8,865 nt of DNA, from positions 1-8,865 of the forward strand of contig CASFSH010000353.1 of NCBI GenBank assembly GCA_949297205.1, read 5' to 3'. The translations under genes and the position numbers were made by a program. Under the pieces are notes generated by a model. The model was given only the letters and a program-made list of their open reading frames with translations. It made no database searches and was not told the origin of the DNA. The DNA is from an uncultured Bacillota bacterium. Its GTDB lineage: Bacteria; Bacillota; Clostridia; UBA1381. Of this stretch, positions 1 through 6,395 are shown one piece after another (the first letter of the stretch is position 1; every line of letters starts with the position of its first letter).

Positions 1-555
1 CTTTCAAAACCCATAATCGGGGTTATATATGAACATGGGCAGTTTACAACGCAGGATACAATAAAAACCGCAGGAGCGCTGTCCTGTTATTCAGTGGGAA
101 TGATTGGATTTTCCGTAAATGAGATTTTGGCAAAAACATTCTTCTCAAAGAAAAATTCAAAAACTCCAATGTACAATGCAATTATAAGTATGGTGGCAAA
201 TATATGTTTTGCATATCTGCTGTCGCCGAAACTGGGCATAAACGGTTTGGCTCTTGCAACAGCGGGGGGCTCAACAGTAAATGCCGTACTGAATTATATA
301 TGCATGAAGAAAAAATACGGAGCTTTTTTGCAGAAAAAAGACAAAATAAGTATTGGAAAAACGGTTGCTGCCACTTTGATAATGGCGGCGGTGGTATTTG
401 TTGTATACCGTCTTTTGTCGGGAATAATACAACATTCGGTTATGGGTAATTTAATTATGGGAATTATATGTGCCGCAGCAGGGCTTGCGGTATATGGAGT
501 ATTGTGTGTAATTTTCGGTGTGGATGAGATAAAAATGCTGATAAAAAGAAAATAA
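1..555 (+). CDS. murJ: MurJ/MviN-family lipid flippase, C-terminal part (5' end outside window)
   Basis: The reading frame is open from base 1 to the TAA at 553-555 (184 residues), so the gene begins before the window; the first internal ATG (94) is not its start. The visible part starts with PIIGVIYEHGQFTTQDT, the loop typical of MurJ/MviN proteins. About five hydrophobic segments follow, roughly at residues 24-50, 60-82, 85-103, 120-140 and 146-170, and the protein ends in a lysine-rich tail. MurJ proteins belong to the MOP superfamily and flip lipid-linked cell-wall precursor (lipid II) across the membrane; relatives in polysaccharide clusters may flip other lipid-linked repeat units. Position ahead of a Wzy-like gene and a GT4 transferase makes a cluster-specific flippase possible. 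Family assignment is strong; lipid II versus exopolysaccharide substrate cannot be decided from this fragment. Confidence 0.85.
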   Translation, partial: LSKPIIGVIYEHGQFTTQDTIKTAGALSCYSVGMIGFSVNEILAKTFFSKKNSKTPMYNAIISMVANICFAYLLSPKLGINGLALATAGGSTVNAVLNYICMKKKYGAFLQKKDKISIGKTVAATLIMAAVVFVVYRLLSGIIQHSVMGNLIMGIICAAAGLAVYGVLCVIFGVDEIKMLIKRK

Positions 556-556
556 C

Positions 557-581
557 GTGAAAAATCAGCTTGATTTTCCGC
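557..581 (+). other. AT-rich hairpin just after murJ
   Basis: Starting 2 nt after the murJ stop, AAAATCA (561-567) pairs with TGATTTT (571-577) around a GCT loop. The stem extends past one A/C mismatch to G559-C579, a T558/G580 wobble and G557-C581. ATTTT follows at 582-586. It could act as a weak terminator or a 3' stabilising structure between murJ and the next gene. The low GC content argues against a complete stop, since the downstream gene continues in the same direction with no obvious promoter of its own. Confidence 0.35.
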
Positions 582-657
582 ATTTTGGAGATGTGCTGTG
601 GTTGCAGGGCAGTATGGAGGATTAAAGGGTAAAACCGGAAAGGAATTTGGTAGGAAA

Positions 658-2547
658 ATGAAAAACAGTGTAATTATCGGTTTCATTGCAGCGGTATGGA
701 ACAGATTTTTGGGAATATATAATGATTGTTTTTTAGAAAAAATAATAAAAAGTATTTGTGACTATTTTAAACATAAATCAACAGGGAGTGTAATATGTAC
801 ATTTTTCCGGAATAAAGCCCTTGACGGCAGTTACTGGAGAGAAAGCGCTTTGTTCAGAATAGTAACATCACCGATAAGACTTTTGATGTTTGCGGCGGAT
901 AAAGCGGGGGACAAACTTATTTCTGTCAGGGAAAACAGCGAATTTTTGAAGATATTTGACAATCTTTTGTATATACCTTTAAGAGAATATGGGATAATGG
1001 CAACATCTTTTACGGCGGCAGCAGCAATTACGTCGGGAATAACAAGTAATGTAAGTCCTGCAAGAATTATTGTTTTGGGTGCAATGCTGATAATTAGTAT
1101 TATTCTTATGCTTATTCCTTATTCCATACATGCAATTGCCGGAGGAAGTTTAGCAGCAAAAGCAGCTAAAAGTCTATTTAACAGTTATAATATTGAAAAG
1201 CGTGACGAAAACAAAATATTTAATATAAAATATTTAAAAGTATTGTCGGTGCTGGCATTTGCGGCAGGTGCGGCAGGAGGAATATTATCACCCATTATAA
1301 CTGCGGCTGCGGTATTGGCGGCGGCGGCAATGGTATTTATTCTTCATAATACCCTTGCGGGAGTGTTTATTTGTGTTCTTGCTGCTCCCATATTACCTAC
1401 AATGGTTTGTGCCGGTCTTATAGCTCTTACCATTATATCTTTTGCTTTCAAGCTGTTATGTGAAAAAGACAGAAAATATGTAATAACCCCCATGAGCTTT
1501 TTGGTAGTAGGGTTTTTATTGCTTGCGGCTTTTTCTTCACTTACAAGCTTTAATATTCCGAAAAGCGTACAGATTTTGGTTTTATACATATTGTTTGCAT
1601 TTCTGTATTTCCTTATTGTAAATAATATAAAAACAAAAAATCAGTGGTATAATCTGTTAATTGTATTTGTTCTGGCAGGTATGGTTGTAGGGCTTATAGG
1701 GATATATCAGAATTATTTCCTGGACAGTACGGTACAAAGCTGGGTTGATGAGGAGATGTTTGAGAATATTCAAACGAGAGTATATTCTACTTTGGATAAC
1801 CCCAATGTTTTGGGTCAGTACCTTGTGTTGGCTGCACCTGTAGCTTTTGCGGCATTATGGAGTGTAAAGGGTGCATGGAATAAAATTGTCATGTTTATTG
1901 CATTTGCGGTAATGTGCGTCTGTCTTATTTTTACCTGGTCAAGAGCGGCATGGGTAGGAATTATTCTGGCAGTGGGATTCTATCTGATAATAAAAGACAG
2001 AAGATGGGCAACCTTATGTATTGTCGGATTATTGATAATGCCCTTTGTTTTGCCGGAGAGTATTCTTTCAAGAATAACAAGCATAGGTAATTTTAAGGAT
2101 TCATCAACTGCATACAGAGTTTCGGTTTGGATTGCTTCACTCAGAATGGCAAAGGATTTCTGGATATCGGGAATAGGTCTTGGCTCGGGTGCATTTGAAA
2201 GAGTGTATCAGAACTATGCGTTAAACGGTGCAGGTTTTGCGCTTCATTCCCATAATTTTTATATTCAGCTTGTTGTTGAAATGGGGATACTCGGATTAAT
2301 TTTGTTTTTACTTATTATTCTATCCACATATAAACAGATAATTTCAATAAAGGAACGTAACACCATAAATAAAAATGTTACCATTGCAATGGGAGGAGCA
2401 CTTATAGGTTATCTGTTTCAGGGAGTTGCGGAAAATCTCTGGTACAATTACCGTATGGTATTGATTTTCTGGATATATTTGGGAATACTGCAAAGCGGTG
2501 TGAACATAACAAACAAAAATGCAGTTTCTCTTGATTCGATAAAATAA
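658..2547 (+). CDS. O-antigen ligase / Wzy-like polysaccharide polymerase family membrane protein
   Basis: Polytopic membrane protein of 629 residues from ATG 658. Residues 1-110 are mostly non-membrane and rich in Lys/Arg, followed by about a dozen hydrophobic segments. The C-terminal half carries the Wzy/WaaL (PF04932-type) signature: STLDNPNVLGQYL (377-389), TWSRAAW (426-432), GIGLGSGAF (505-513) and HSHNFYIQLVVEMGILGL (530-547), the periplasmic-loop and following helix motif of this fold. Such proteins transfer or polymerise lipid-linked glycan units on the outer face of the membrane. A GTG at 598 has GGAG at 587-590 and would add 20 residues. I prefer 658 because MKNS... looks like a natural N-terminus, the added stretch (GQYGGLKGKTGKEFGRK) looks non-conserved, and AAAGGAA lies upstream at 639-645; this choice is not certain. 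Neighbouring flippase and GT4 genes support a surface-glycan role. Polymerase versus ligase cannot be told apart here. Confidence 0.85.
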   Translation: MKNSVIIGFIAAVWNRFLGIYNDCFLEKIIKSICDYFKHKSTGSVICTFFRNKALDGSYWRESALFRIVTSPIRLLMFAADKAGDKLISVRENSEFLKIFDNLLYIPLREYGIMATSFTAAAAITSGITSNVSPARIIVLGAMLIISIILMLIPYSIHAIAGGSLAAKAAKSLFNSYNIEKRDENKIFNIKYLKVLSVLAFAAGAAGGILSPIITAAAVLAAAAMVFILHNTLAGVFICVLAAPILPTMVCAGLIALTIISFAFKLLCEKDRKYVITPMSFLVVGFLLLAAFSSLTSFNIPKSVQILVLYILFAFLYFLIVNNIKTKNQWYNLLIVFVLAGMVVGLIGIYQNYFLDSTVQSWVDEEMFENIQTRVYSTLDNPNVLGQYLVLAAPVAFAALWSVKGAWNKIVMFIAFAVMCVCLIFTWSRAAWVGIILAVGFYLIIKDRRWATLCIVGLLIMPFVLPESILSRITSIGNFKDSSTAYRVSVWIASLRMAKDFWISGIGLGSGAFERVYQNYALNGAGFALHSHNFYIQLVVEMGILGLILFLLIILSTYKQIISIKERNTINKNVTIAMGGALIGYLFQGVAENLWYNYRMVLIFWIYLGILQSGVNITNKNAVSLDSIK

Positions 2548-2553
2548 TTAATG

Positions 2554-2581
2554 TGCAAAACAGAGATACTTCTTTTCTGCA
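2554..2581 (+). other. Imperfect hairpin after the Wzy-like gene
   Basis: TGCAAAACAGAG (2554-2565) pairs with TTCTTTTCTGCA (2570-2581) around an ATAC loop, with two mismatches and one G/T wobble in 12 positions. It begins 7 nt after the upstream stop and lacks a following T-run, so a 3' processing or stability element is more likely than a terminator. The rest of the gap to the next gene shows no clear promoter. Confidence 0.3.
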
Positions 2582-2624
2582 TTACGGACAGCTGATTCAA
2601 AAGAGAAGATTCTGACAGAAGGGA

Positions 2625-3743
2625 ATGATAATAAAAGTGATAAAAACTGTTCATGTCCTTACCGATACAAATGTGGGAGGGGCAGGAATGTGGCTTTTAA
2701 ATTATCTGAAAAGCTATGACCGGGAAAAATATAGTGTCAGTGTTGCGCTGCCGGAAAAGTCAATGCTTAAAGATAAAATAACCTCACTGGGTGTAACGGT
2801 ATATGAAATACCCGGTATAGCGGACAGGTCATATTCCAAACAAGGAGTAAAAGAATTTAAAAAATTGTTTAATAATATAAAACCGGATATAGTACATTCA
2901 CACGCAAGCCTGTCTGCGAGAATTGCGGCAAGACAGCTGGGACTGAGAATTGTAAATACAAGACACTGTCTTGAAGATAAAAAGAAATTCCCGGTAAGTA
3001 CAATATACGGAATAATAAATAATTATCTCAGTGATATTGTAATAGGTGTTTCAAAGGCAACCTGTGAAAACCTTATTGCCGACGGAATAAAAAAAAGTAA
3101 GGTAAGGCTGGTATATAACGGAACATATCCATTAAAAGAACTAAGCCCGGAAGAAAAAACAAAAGTAAGAGAAAAGTATAAAATACCTTTGGAAAATACG
3201 GTTGTGGGAATAGTTGCAAGGCTTGAACCGGTAAAAAACCATGAACTGTTTTTAAAAGCAATGCAAAAGGTATTAAAAAACAATAAAAATGTTTCGGTTT
3301 TGATTGTTGGAAACGGAACGCAGGAAGAAAAACTCAGATCAATGACAGTACAGCTTAATATTTCAGACAAAGTAATATTTACGGGATATCTTGATGATAT
3401 AACGGAGGTTATGAATATTATAGACATTAACGTGTTGACATCAACAAAAGAAGCGTTGAGTTTATCTTTGATAGAGGGAATGTTTTTAAAAAAGGCGGCA
3501 GTTACAACCGATTCGTCTGGACCGTGTGAAGTGGTGGAAAATGGGAAAACAGGAATTGTTGTGGAAAATTTCAATGATGAACTTCTTGCAGAGGCGATCG
3601 GCAAATTGGTAAAAGATAAACAGCTGTGTGAGTTAATGGGAATTGCAGGAGAAAAGAGGGCACAGGAATTGTTTTCTGCAGAGAAAATGGTAAATTCACT
3701 GGATGATATATATGAAGAATTGATTAAAAGTGAAAGGAAATAA
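2625..3743 (+). CDS. GT4-family glycosyltransferase
   Basis: A 372-residue GT-B-fold transferase of family GT4, predicted to act on the cytoplasmic membrane face and add a sugar from a nucleotide-sugar donor to a lipid-linked acceptor. The N-terminal acceptor domain has the glycine-rich loop DTNVGGAG (14-21) and PDIVHSHASLSARIAARQLG (87-106). The linker has IGVSKATCENL (140-150) and RLVYNG (161-166). The C-terminal donor domain has VGIVARLEPVKNHELFLKA (194-212), VLIVGNG (225-231) and the EX7E motif E276-ALSLSLI-E284, followed by TDSSGPCEVVENGKTG. Start choice is uncertain: ATG 2625 lies only 1-2 nt after GAAGGGA, while in-frame GTG 2637 has about 12 nt spacing and would give MIKTVHVLTDTN, close to common family N-termini. 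The stop is 4 nt before the next ATG, whose ribosome binding site lies inside this gene, suggesting translational coupling. The exact sugar is not predictable. Confidence 0.9.
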   Translation: MIIKVIKTVHVLTDTNVGGAGMWLLNYLKSYDREKYSVSVALPEKSMLKDKITSLGVTVYEIPGIADRSYSKQGVKEFKKLFNNIKPDIVHSHASLSARIAARQLGLRIVNTRHCLEDKKKFPVSTIYGIINNYLSDIVIGVSKATCENLIADGIKKSKVRLVYNGTYPLKELSPEEKTKVREKYKIPLENTVVGIVARLEPVKNHELFLKAMQKVLKNNKNVSVLIVGNGTQEEKLRSMTVQLNISDKVIFTGYLDDITEVMNIIDINVLTSTKEALSLSLIEGMFLKKAAVTTDSSGPCEVVENGKTGIVVENFNDELLAEAIGKLVKDKQLCELMGIAGEKRAQELFSAEKMVNSLDDIYEELIKSERK

Positions 3744-3747
3744 CAAA

Positions 3748-4206
3748 ATGAAATTATTTGATTATAACGGAAAATTATTCGGAAAAATAAGTATTGTGGA
3801 TTTGATTATTATTGTATTTATAGTCGCGGCCGCAGGTGGCTCATATGTATTTTTGAAAAAAAATATAGATGAAAGCAAAGCAACCCGGTCATATTCAATT
3901 ATCCTTGAATACAGAGGAATTGAAGAGAACTTGATGAATGCAATAATCCCGGGAAAAACCGTATATGAAAGAGTGCAGAATCAGCCTATCGGAACTTTAC
4001 AGGATGTGAAGTTTGAACCTGATACCGAATACAATATATCATCTCTTACCGGAGAGCTTGTGTATGAACGAATTCCCGGAAAATATGATGCACACCTGTA
4101 TCTGGATATAACCACCGATGAAGATATTTATGTGGGTAAATATTTGAGTATCGGTACAAAAGACTTTACCGGTGCCGGATATATTATTTCGGTGGAAAAA
4201 AAATAA
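3748..4206 (+). CDS. DUF4330-family single-pass membrane protein (copy 1)
   Basis: 152 residues from ATG 3748, with AAAGGA at 3733-3738 (9-nt spacing) inside the 3' end of the glycosyltransferase gene; an in-frame GTG at 3730 is not favoured because it precedes this site. The N-terminus FDYNGKLFGKISIVDL (4-19) is the DUF4330 hallmark: a short cytoplasmic tail, then one membrane helix (about 17-37). A soluble, probably extracellular domain rich in predicted beta strands follows, with GKTVYERVQNQPIGTLQDV (69-87) and a C-terminal VGKYLSIG...GYIISVE pattern (129-150). No catalytic motif is visible. DUF4330 has no assigned biochemical function known to me; occurrence in polysaccharide clusters suggests an accessory role in export or attachment, which is inference. 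It is paralogous in layout to the gene at 4305. Confidence 0.8.
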   Translation: MKLFDYNGKLFGKISIVDLIIIVFIVAAAGGSYVFLKKNIDESKATRSYSIILEYRGIEENLMNAIIPGKTVYERVQNQPIGTLQDVKFEPDTEYNISSLTGELVYERIPGKYDAHLYLDITTDEDIYVGKYLSIGTKDFTGAGYIISVEKK

Positions 4207-4213
4207 AGTACTG

Positions 4214-4299
4214 ACAAATTTTGCTAATATATTAAAGAGATACGAATGAATAAATTTGTTTGCTTATGCTTGCATCCGGCTTTGCCGGAGGAATGGAGG
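4214..4299 (+). promoter_or_regulatory. Structured leader between the two DUF4330 genes
   Basis: The 98-nt gap holds ACAAATTT (4214-4221) facing AAATTTGT (4252-4259). A compact GC-rich hairpin follows, TCCGGC (4275-4280), TTT, GCCGGA (4284-4289), ending 5 nt before the GGAGG ribosome binding site (4295-4299). There is no T-run after the hairpin, so it is not a standard terminator. It may affect translation or mRNA processing of the second DUF4330 gene. No convincing -35/-10 pair was seen. The structure is directly visible; the role is inference. Confidence 0.4.
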
Positions 4300-4304
4300 A
4301 AAAA

Positions 4305-4805
4305 ATGAAAAAAATTCTGGATACAAAGGGAAAACTCTTTGGGGTAATAAATATAATTGATCTTGCGGTAGTTATTGTTATTGTCATTCTTGCGCTTTCT
4401 GCTTTTGTGAAGTTTGATCAAAATGAGAAAATAACAAGTTCTGATAAAGAAATAGAATATGTTGTGGAAGTGAAAAATATCAGACAGCCATCGGTTGACG
4501 CATTTAAAAAAAATTATGAAGATATAATTGAACCTGATACAAAAAAGGGCATGGGAGATATAATTGATTTGCAGATGTCTAAATCAAAGGAAACAATTAT
4601 TACTGCCGACGGACATTACAAAGAAGTAGAGCTGGAGGATGAATTTGATGTGTTGCTCACATTGAGAGTAAAAGGAACCGAAACAGAGGATAACTACTAT
4701 ACATTGAACGGAAAAAAACTTATAGTGGGCGATACCGTTACCTTGAACAATGAGTATGTAACCTCTTATGGGGTAGTTAAAAGCGTTGAAGTGGTGACTG
4801 AATAA
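4305..4805 (+). CDS. DUF4330-family single-pass membrane protein (copy 2)
   Basis: 166 residues from ATG 4305, chosen because GGAGG sits 5 nt upstream (4295-4299); the longer frame from TTG 4260 would run through the leader hairpin and is unlikely. DTKGKLFGVINIIDL (6-20) matches the start of copy 1 (DYNGKLFGKISIVDL), followed by one membrane helix (about 18-36) and an acidic soluble domain. Its end LIVGDTVTLNNEYVTSYGVVKSVEVV (139-164) has the same layout as the end of copy 1. The middle differs, with extra Lys/Glu-rich sequence (70-130), so the two are diverged paralogues rather than a recent duplication. Predicted topology is N-terminus inside and C-terminal domain outside. Function is unknown. 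Only 2 nt separate its stop from the next ATG, implying co-transcription and coupled translation. Confidence 0.8.
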   Translation: MKKILDTKGKLFGVINIIDLAVVIVIVILALSAFVKFDQNEKITSSDKEIEYVVEVKNIRQPSVDAFKKNYEDIIEPDTKKGMGDIIDLQMSKSKETIITADGHYKEVELEDEFDVLLTLRVKGTETEDNYYTLNGKKLIVGDTVTLNNEYVTSYGVVKSVEVVTE

Positions 4806-4807
4806 TA

Positions 4808-5761
4808 ATGAACAATAAATTTCCATATTCACTTGACAATAAAAGATATCATACATGGAATTACCATCTTCAGCAAAAATTTGGAGAAAAGGTTTTTAAA
4901 GTGAGCCTGAATGCAGGCTTTACCTGCCCGAATATTGACGGTACAAAGGGCGTCGGGGGCTGTATATATTGTTCCGATGCAGGAAGCGGAGATTTTGCCG
5001 GTAACCCCTGTGAGGATATAGTTACGCAGTTTGAGAATGTAAAAAAACAGATGCTAAAAAAATGGCCGAAGGCAAAATATATTCCGTATTTTCAGGCACA
5101 TACCAACACATATGCTCCTGTGGAGGTTTTAAAAAGTAAATTTGAACCTGTGCTTTCCATTGACGATGTGGTGGGACTTAGCATTGCAACCCGTGCAGAT
5201 GCGCTTGAAGATGACGTTGCGGATTACCTTGAGGAATTGTCAAAGCGAACTTATTTGGTTGTTGAATTGGGATTGCAAAGCATTTTTGATGAAACGGGCA
5301 AGAAAATCAACAGATGTCATACATACAAAGAATTTTTGGAAGGATATAATAAATTATATGAAAGAGGAATAAATATTTGTCCTCACCTGATAATCGGATT
5401 GCCCGGAGAAACGCATGAAATGATGTTGGAGAGTGTAAGGCAGACAGCTGCATTGAAACCTCATGCAATAAAGCTGCATCTTCTTCATGTGCTGAAAGGA
5501 ACGCCTCTTGCGAAAATGTATGAGCAGGGCGGGATAAAAACATTGACGCGTGATGAATACGTAGATATTATAGTTGATGCATTGGAGATTATCCCCGAAA
5601 ATATTATTATACAAAGACTTACAGGCGACGGAGCAAGAGACAGCTTAATAGCACCTTTATGGAGCCTAAAAAAATTTTGTGTTTTAAATGAAATTGATAA
5701 GGAAATGGTAAGAAGAAATTGTTATCAGGGGTGTAAAGCTTCCGAATTAATTAAAAATTAG
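4808..5761 (+). CDS. TIGR01212-family radical SAM protein (YhcC/YtqA-like)
   Basis: A 317-residue cytoplasmic radical SAM enzyme. The iron-sulfur cluster cysteines are C40, C52 and C55 in TCPNIDGTKGVGGCIYC, the expanded CX11CX2C spacing of the YhcC/YtqA group rather than the classic CX3CX2C. Other family blocks are YFQAHTNTYAP (94-104), GLSIATRAD (123-131), VELGLQS (152-158), HLIIGLPGE (193-201), IKLHLLHVLKGTPL (221-234) and RLTGDG (270-275). Length matches the family. The group is related to the Elp3 radical SAM fold; its exact substrate is, to my knowledge, not settled, though in Bacillus ytqA lies beside a tRNA wobble-uridine methyltransferase gene. ATG 4808 follows the upstream stop by 2 nt with only a weak GGTG at 4793-4796, so translation is probably coupled. 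It is the last gene of the + strand run and shows no obvious link to polysaccharide synthesis. Confidence 0.92.
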   Translation: MNNKFPYSLDNKRYHTWNYHLQQKFGEKVFKVSLNAGFTCPNIDGTKGVGGCIYCSDAGSGDFAGNPCEDIVTQFENVKKQMLKKWPKAKYIPYFQAHTNTYAPVEVLKSKFEPVLSIDDVVGLSIATRADALEDDVADYLEELSKRTYLVVELGLQSIFDETGKKINRCHTYKEFLEGYNKLYERGINICPHLIIGLPGETHEMMLESVRQTAALKPHAIKLHLLHVLKGTPLAKMYEQGGIKTLTRDEYVDIIVDALEIIPENIIIQRLTGDGARDSLIAPLWSLKKFCVLNEIDKEMVRRNCYQGCKASELIKN

Positions 5762-5779
5762 AATAGCCTGAAATTATAT

Positions 5780-5843
5780 AAAAAAGTACAGCTGTTAATC
5801 GAAAATAAATTATTTTTCGTATTTAACAGCCGTTTTGTTTTAT
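5780..5843. terminator. Bidirectional intrinsic terminator between convergent genes
   Basis: GCTGTTAA (5791-5798) pairs with TTAACAGC (5823-5830). Inside it CGAAAATA (5800-5807) pairs with TATTTTTCG (5811-5819, one bulged T), with a T versus TAT internal loop between the two stems. On the + strand CGTTTTGTTTTATT follows, overlapping the end of the holin-like gene. On the - strand the hairpin is followed 5 nt later by six T residues (A-run at 5780-5785). Position between convergent genes supports shared use. Confidence 0.85.
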
Positions 5844-6184
5844 TGAGAAGTTGTATTTGCATCAATAGATGTATTGTCTGAGATTTTTGTTTGGTGTCCG
5901 CAGTTTTTACATATTAATGTATTATCAACTTTCAAATGACAGGTGGTTTGACCGCAATTTTCACATTTTTGTATTTCATTGCATAAACCGTTAGCAGAAT
6001 TATCCGGGTCGGCAATTATACCCATAAGAACAAGTATAGAACATATCGCTGTAACAGCAACCGATAAGGATTCGGTATTTATTTTTATGTCAAATACTTT
6101 TAAAAGAATAATAAGTTGTGAGAGTACGCCAAGTAAAACATGCGGTTTTTTCAATCTGTTCCAGATAAGTTTTAATGTTTTCAT
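5840..6184 (-). CDS. Holin-like small membrane protein with C-terminal zinc ribbon
   Basis: 114 residues. The ATG at 6184 has GAGGG (6191-6195, read on the - strand) with 6-nt spacing. Residues 12-67 resemble phage holins of the Phage_holin_1 type: a basic start (RLKKPHVLLG), hydrophobic helix 1 (about 15-32), a short FDIKINTES loop, hydrophobic helix 2 (about 40-57) and LMGIIADPDNSANGL (53-67), the analogue of the LGI-DPTT-GL motif that ends these holins. Unusually, a cysteine-rich tail follows, with C74-EN-C77 and C92-KN-C95 forming a likely zinc ribbon (C82/H83 between), then a polar end rich in Thr, Asp and Asn. Holin-type topology would put both ends in the cytoplasm. No endolysin, portal or other phage gene is nearby, so this is a solitary, perhaps domesticated, gene. 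Fold assignment is good for the membrane half; cellular role is unknown. Confidence 0.7.
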   Translation of the reverse strand: MKTLKLIWNRLKKPHVLLGVLSQLIILLKVFDIKINTESLSVAVTAICSILVLMGIIADPDNSANGLCNEIQKCENCGQTTCHLKVDNTLICKNCGHQTKISDNTSIDANTTSQ

Positions 6185-6250
6185 ATTATTCCCTCATTCC
6201 GTCGTCGAAAGCAACACAAATTTGTAACATGAAAAGAAAGCAGGCGGTGT

Positions 6251-6259
6251 ATTATGCCA
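6251..6259 (-). promoter_or_regulatory. Possible extended -10 promoter of the holin-like gene
   Basis: On the - strand TGG-CATAAT (6259-6251) matches an extended -10 element about 65 nt before the ATG at 6184; the hexamer 17 nt upstream (ATATCT) is poor. The mnmE terminator lies further upstream, so the gene needs its own promoter. The ten-base palindrome ACAAATTTGT (6216-6225) would fall in the 5' leader. The rest of 6196-6356 holds nothing else I can support. Confidence 0.3.
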
Positions 6260-6356
6260 TGACAAAACAGGCAAGATATGCAGCTTCTTTTTTGTGTTAT
6301 ACAATTTTATTTTTTTGGTATATAATATGAAAGATAATATGAATATGTGCAACAGC

Positions 6357-6385
6357 AAAAAAAGGTGCTGTTTTATGCAACACCT
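6357..6385 (-). terminator. Intrinsic terminator of mnmE
   Basis: On the - strand AGGTGTTG (6385-6378) pairs with CAGCACCT (6370-6363) through one T/G wobble around a CATAAAA loop. It is followed directly by a run of T residues (A-run 6357-6363 on the + strand). It lies 10 nt after the mnmE stop and is a classic Rho-independent terminator separating mnmE from the holin-like gene. Confidence 0.9.
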
Positions 6386-6395
6386 GTCTCAAATA

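Noticed and set aside
294..686. 130-codon open frame on the - strand across the murJ end and the next gene start
   Set aside because: Antisense to murJ and the intergenic hairpin, with composition typical of a reverse-strand shadow and no recognisable domain.
3023..3604. 193-codon open frame on the - strand
   Set aside because: Lies wholly inside the GT4 gene in antisense, has low-complexity Ser/Phe/Thr-rich sequence, no family motif and no ribosome binding site; it is a shadow of the real gene.
6321..6326. Perfect TATAAT on the + strand
   Set aside because: No -35 at 16-18 nt (TTGTGT is 23 nt away) and no + strand gene downstream; expected by chance in AT-rich intergenic sequence.
6229..6330. 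33-codon + strand frame MKRKQAVYYAMTKQ... with a hydrophobic end, divergent from the holin-like gene
   Set aside because: It looks like a possible small membrane peptide, but no ribosome binding site precedes the ATG (AAATTTGTAAC) and there is no promoter with a proper -35.
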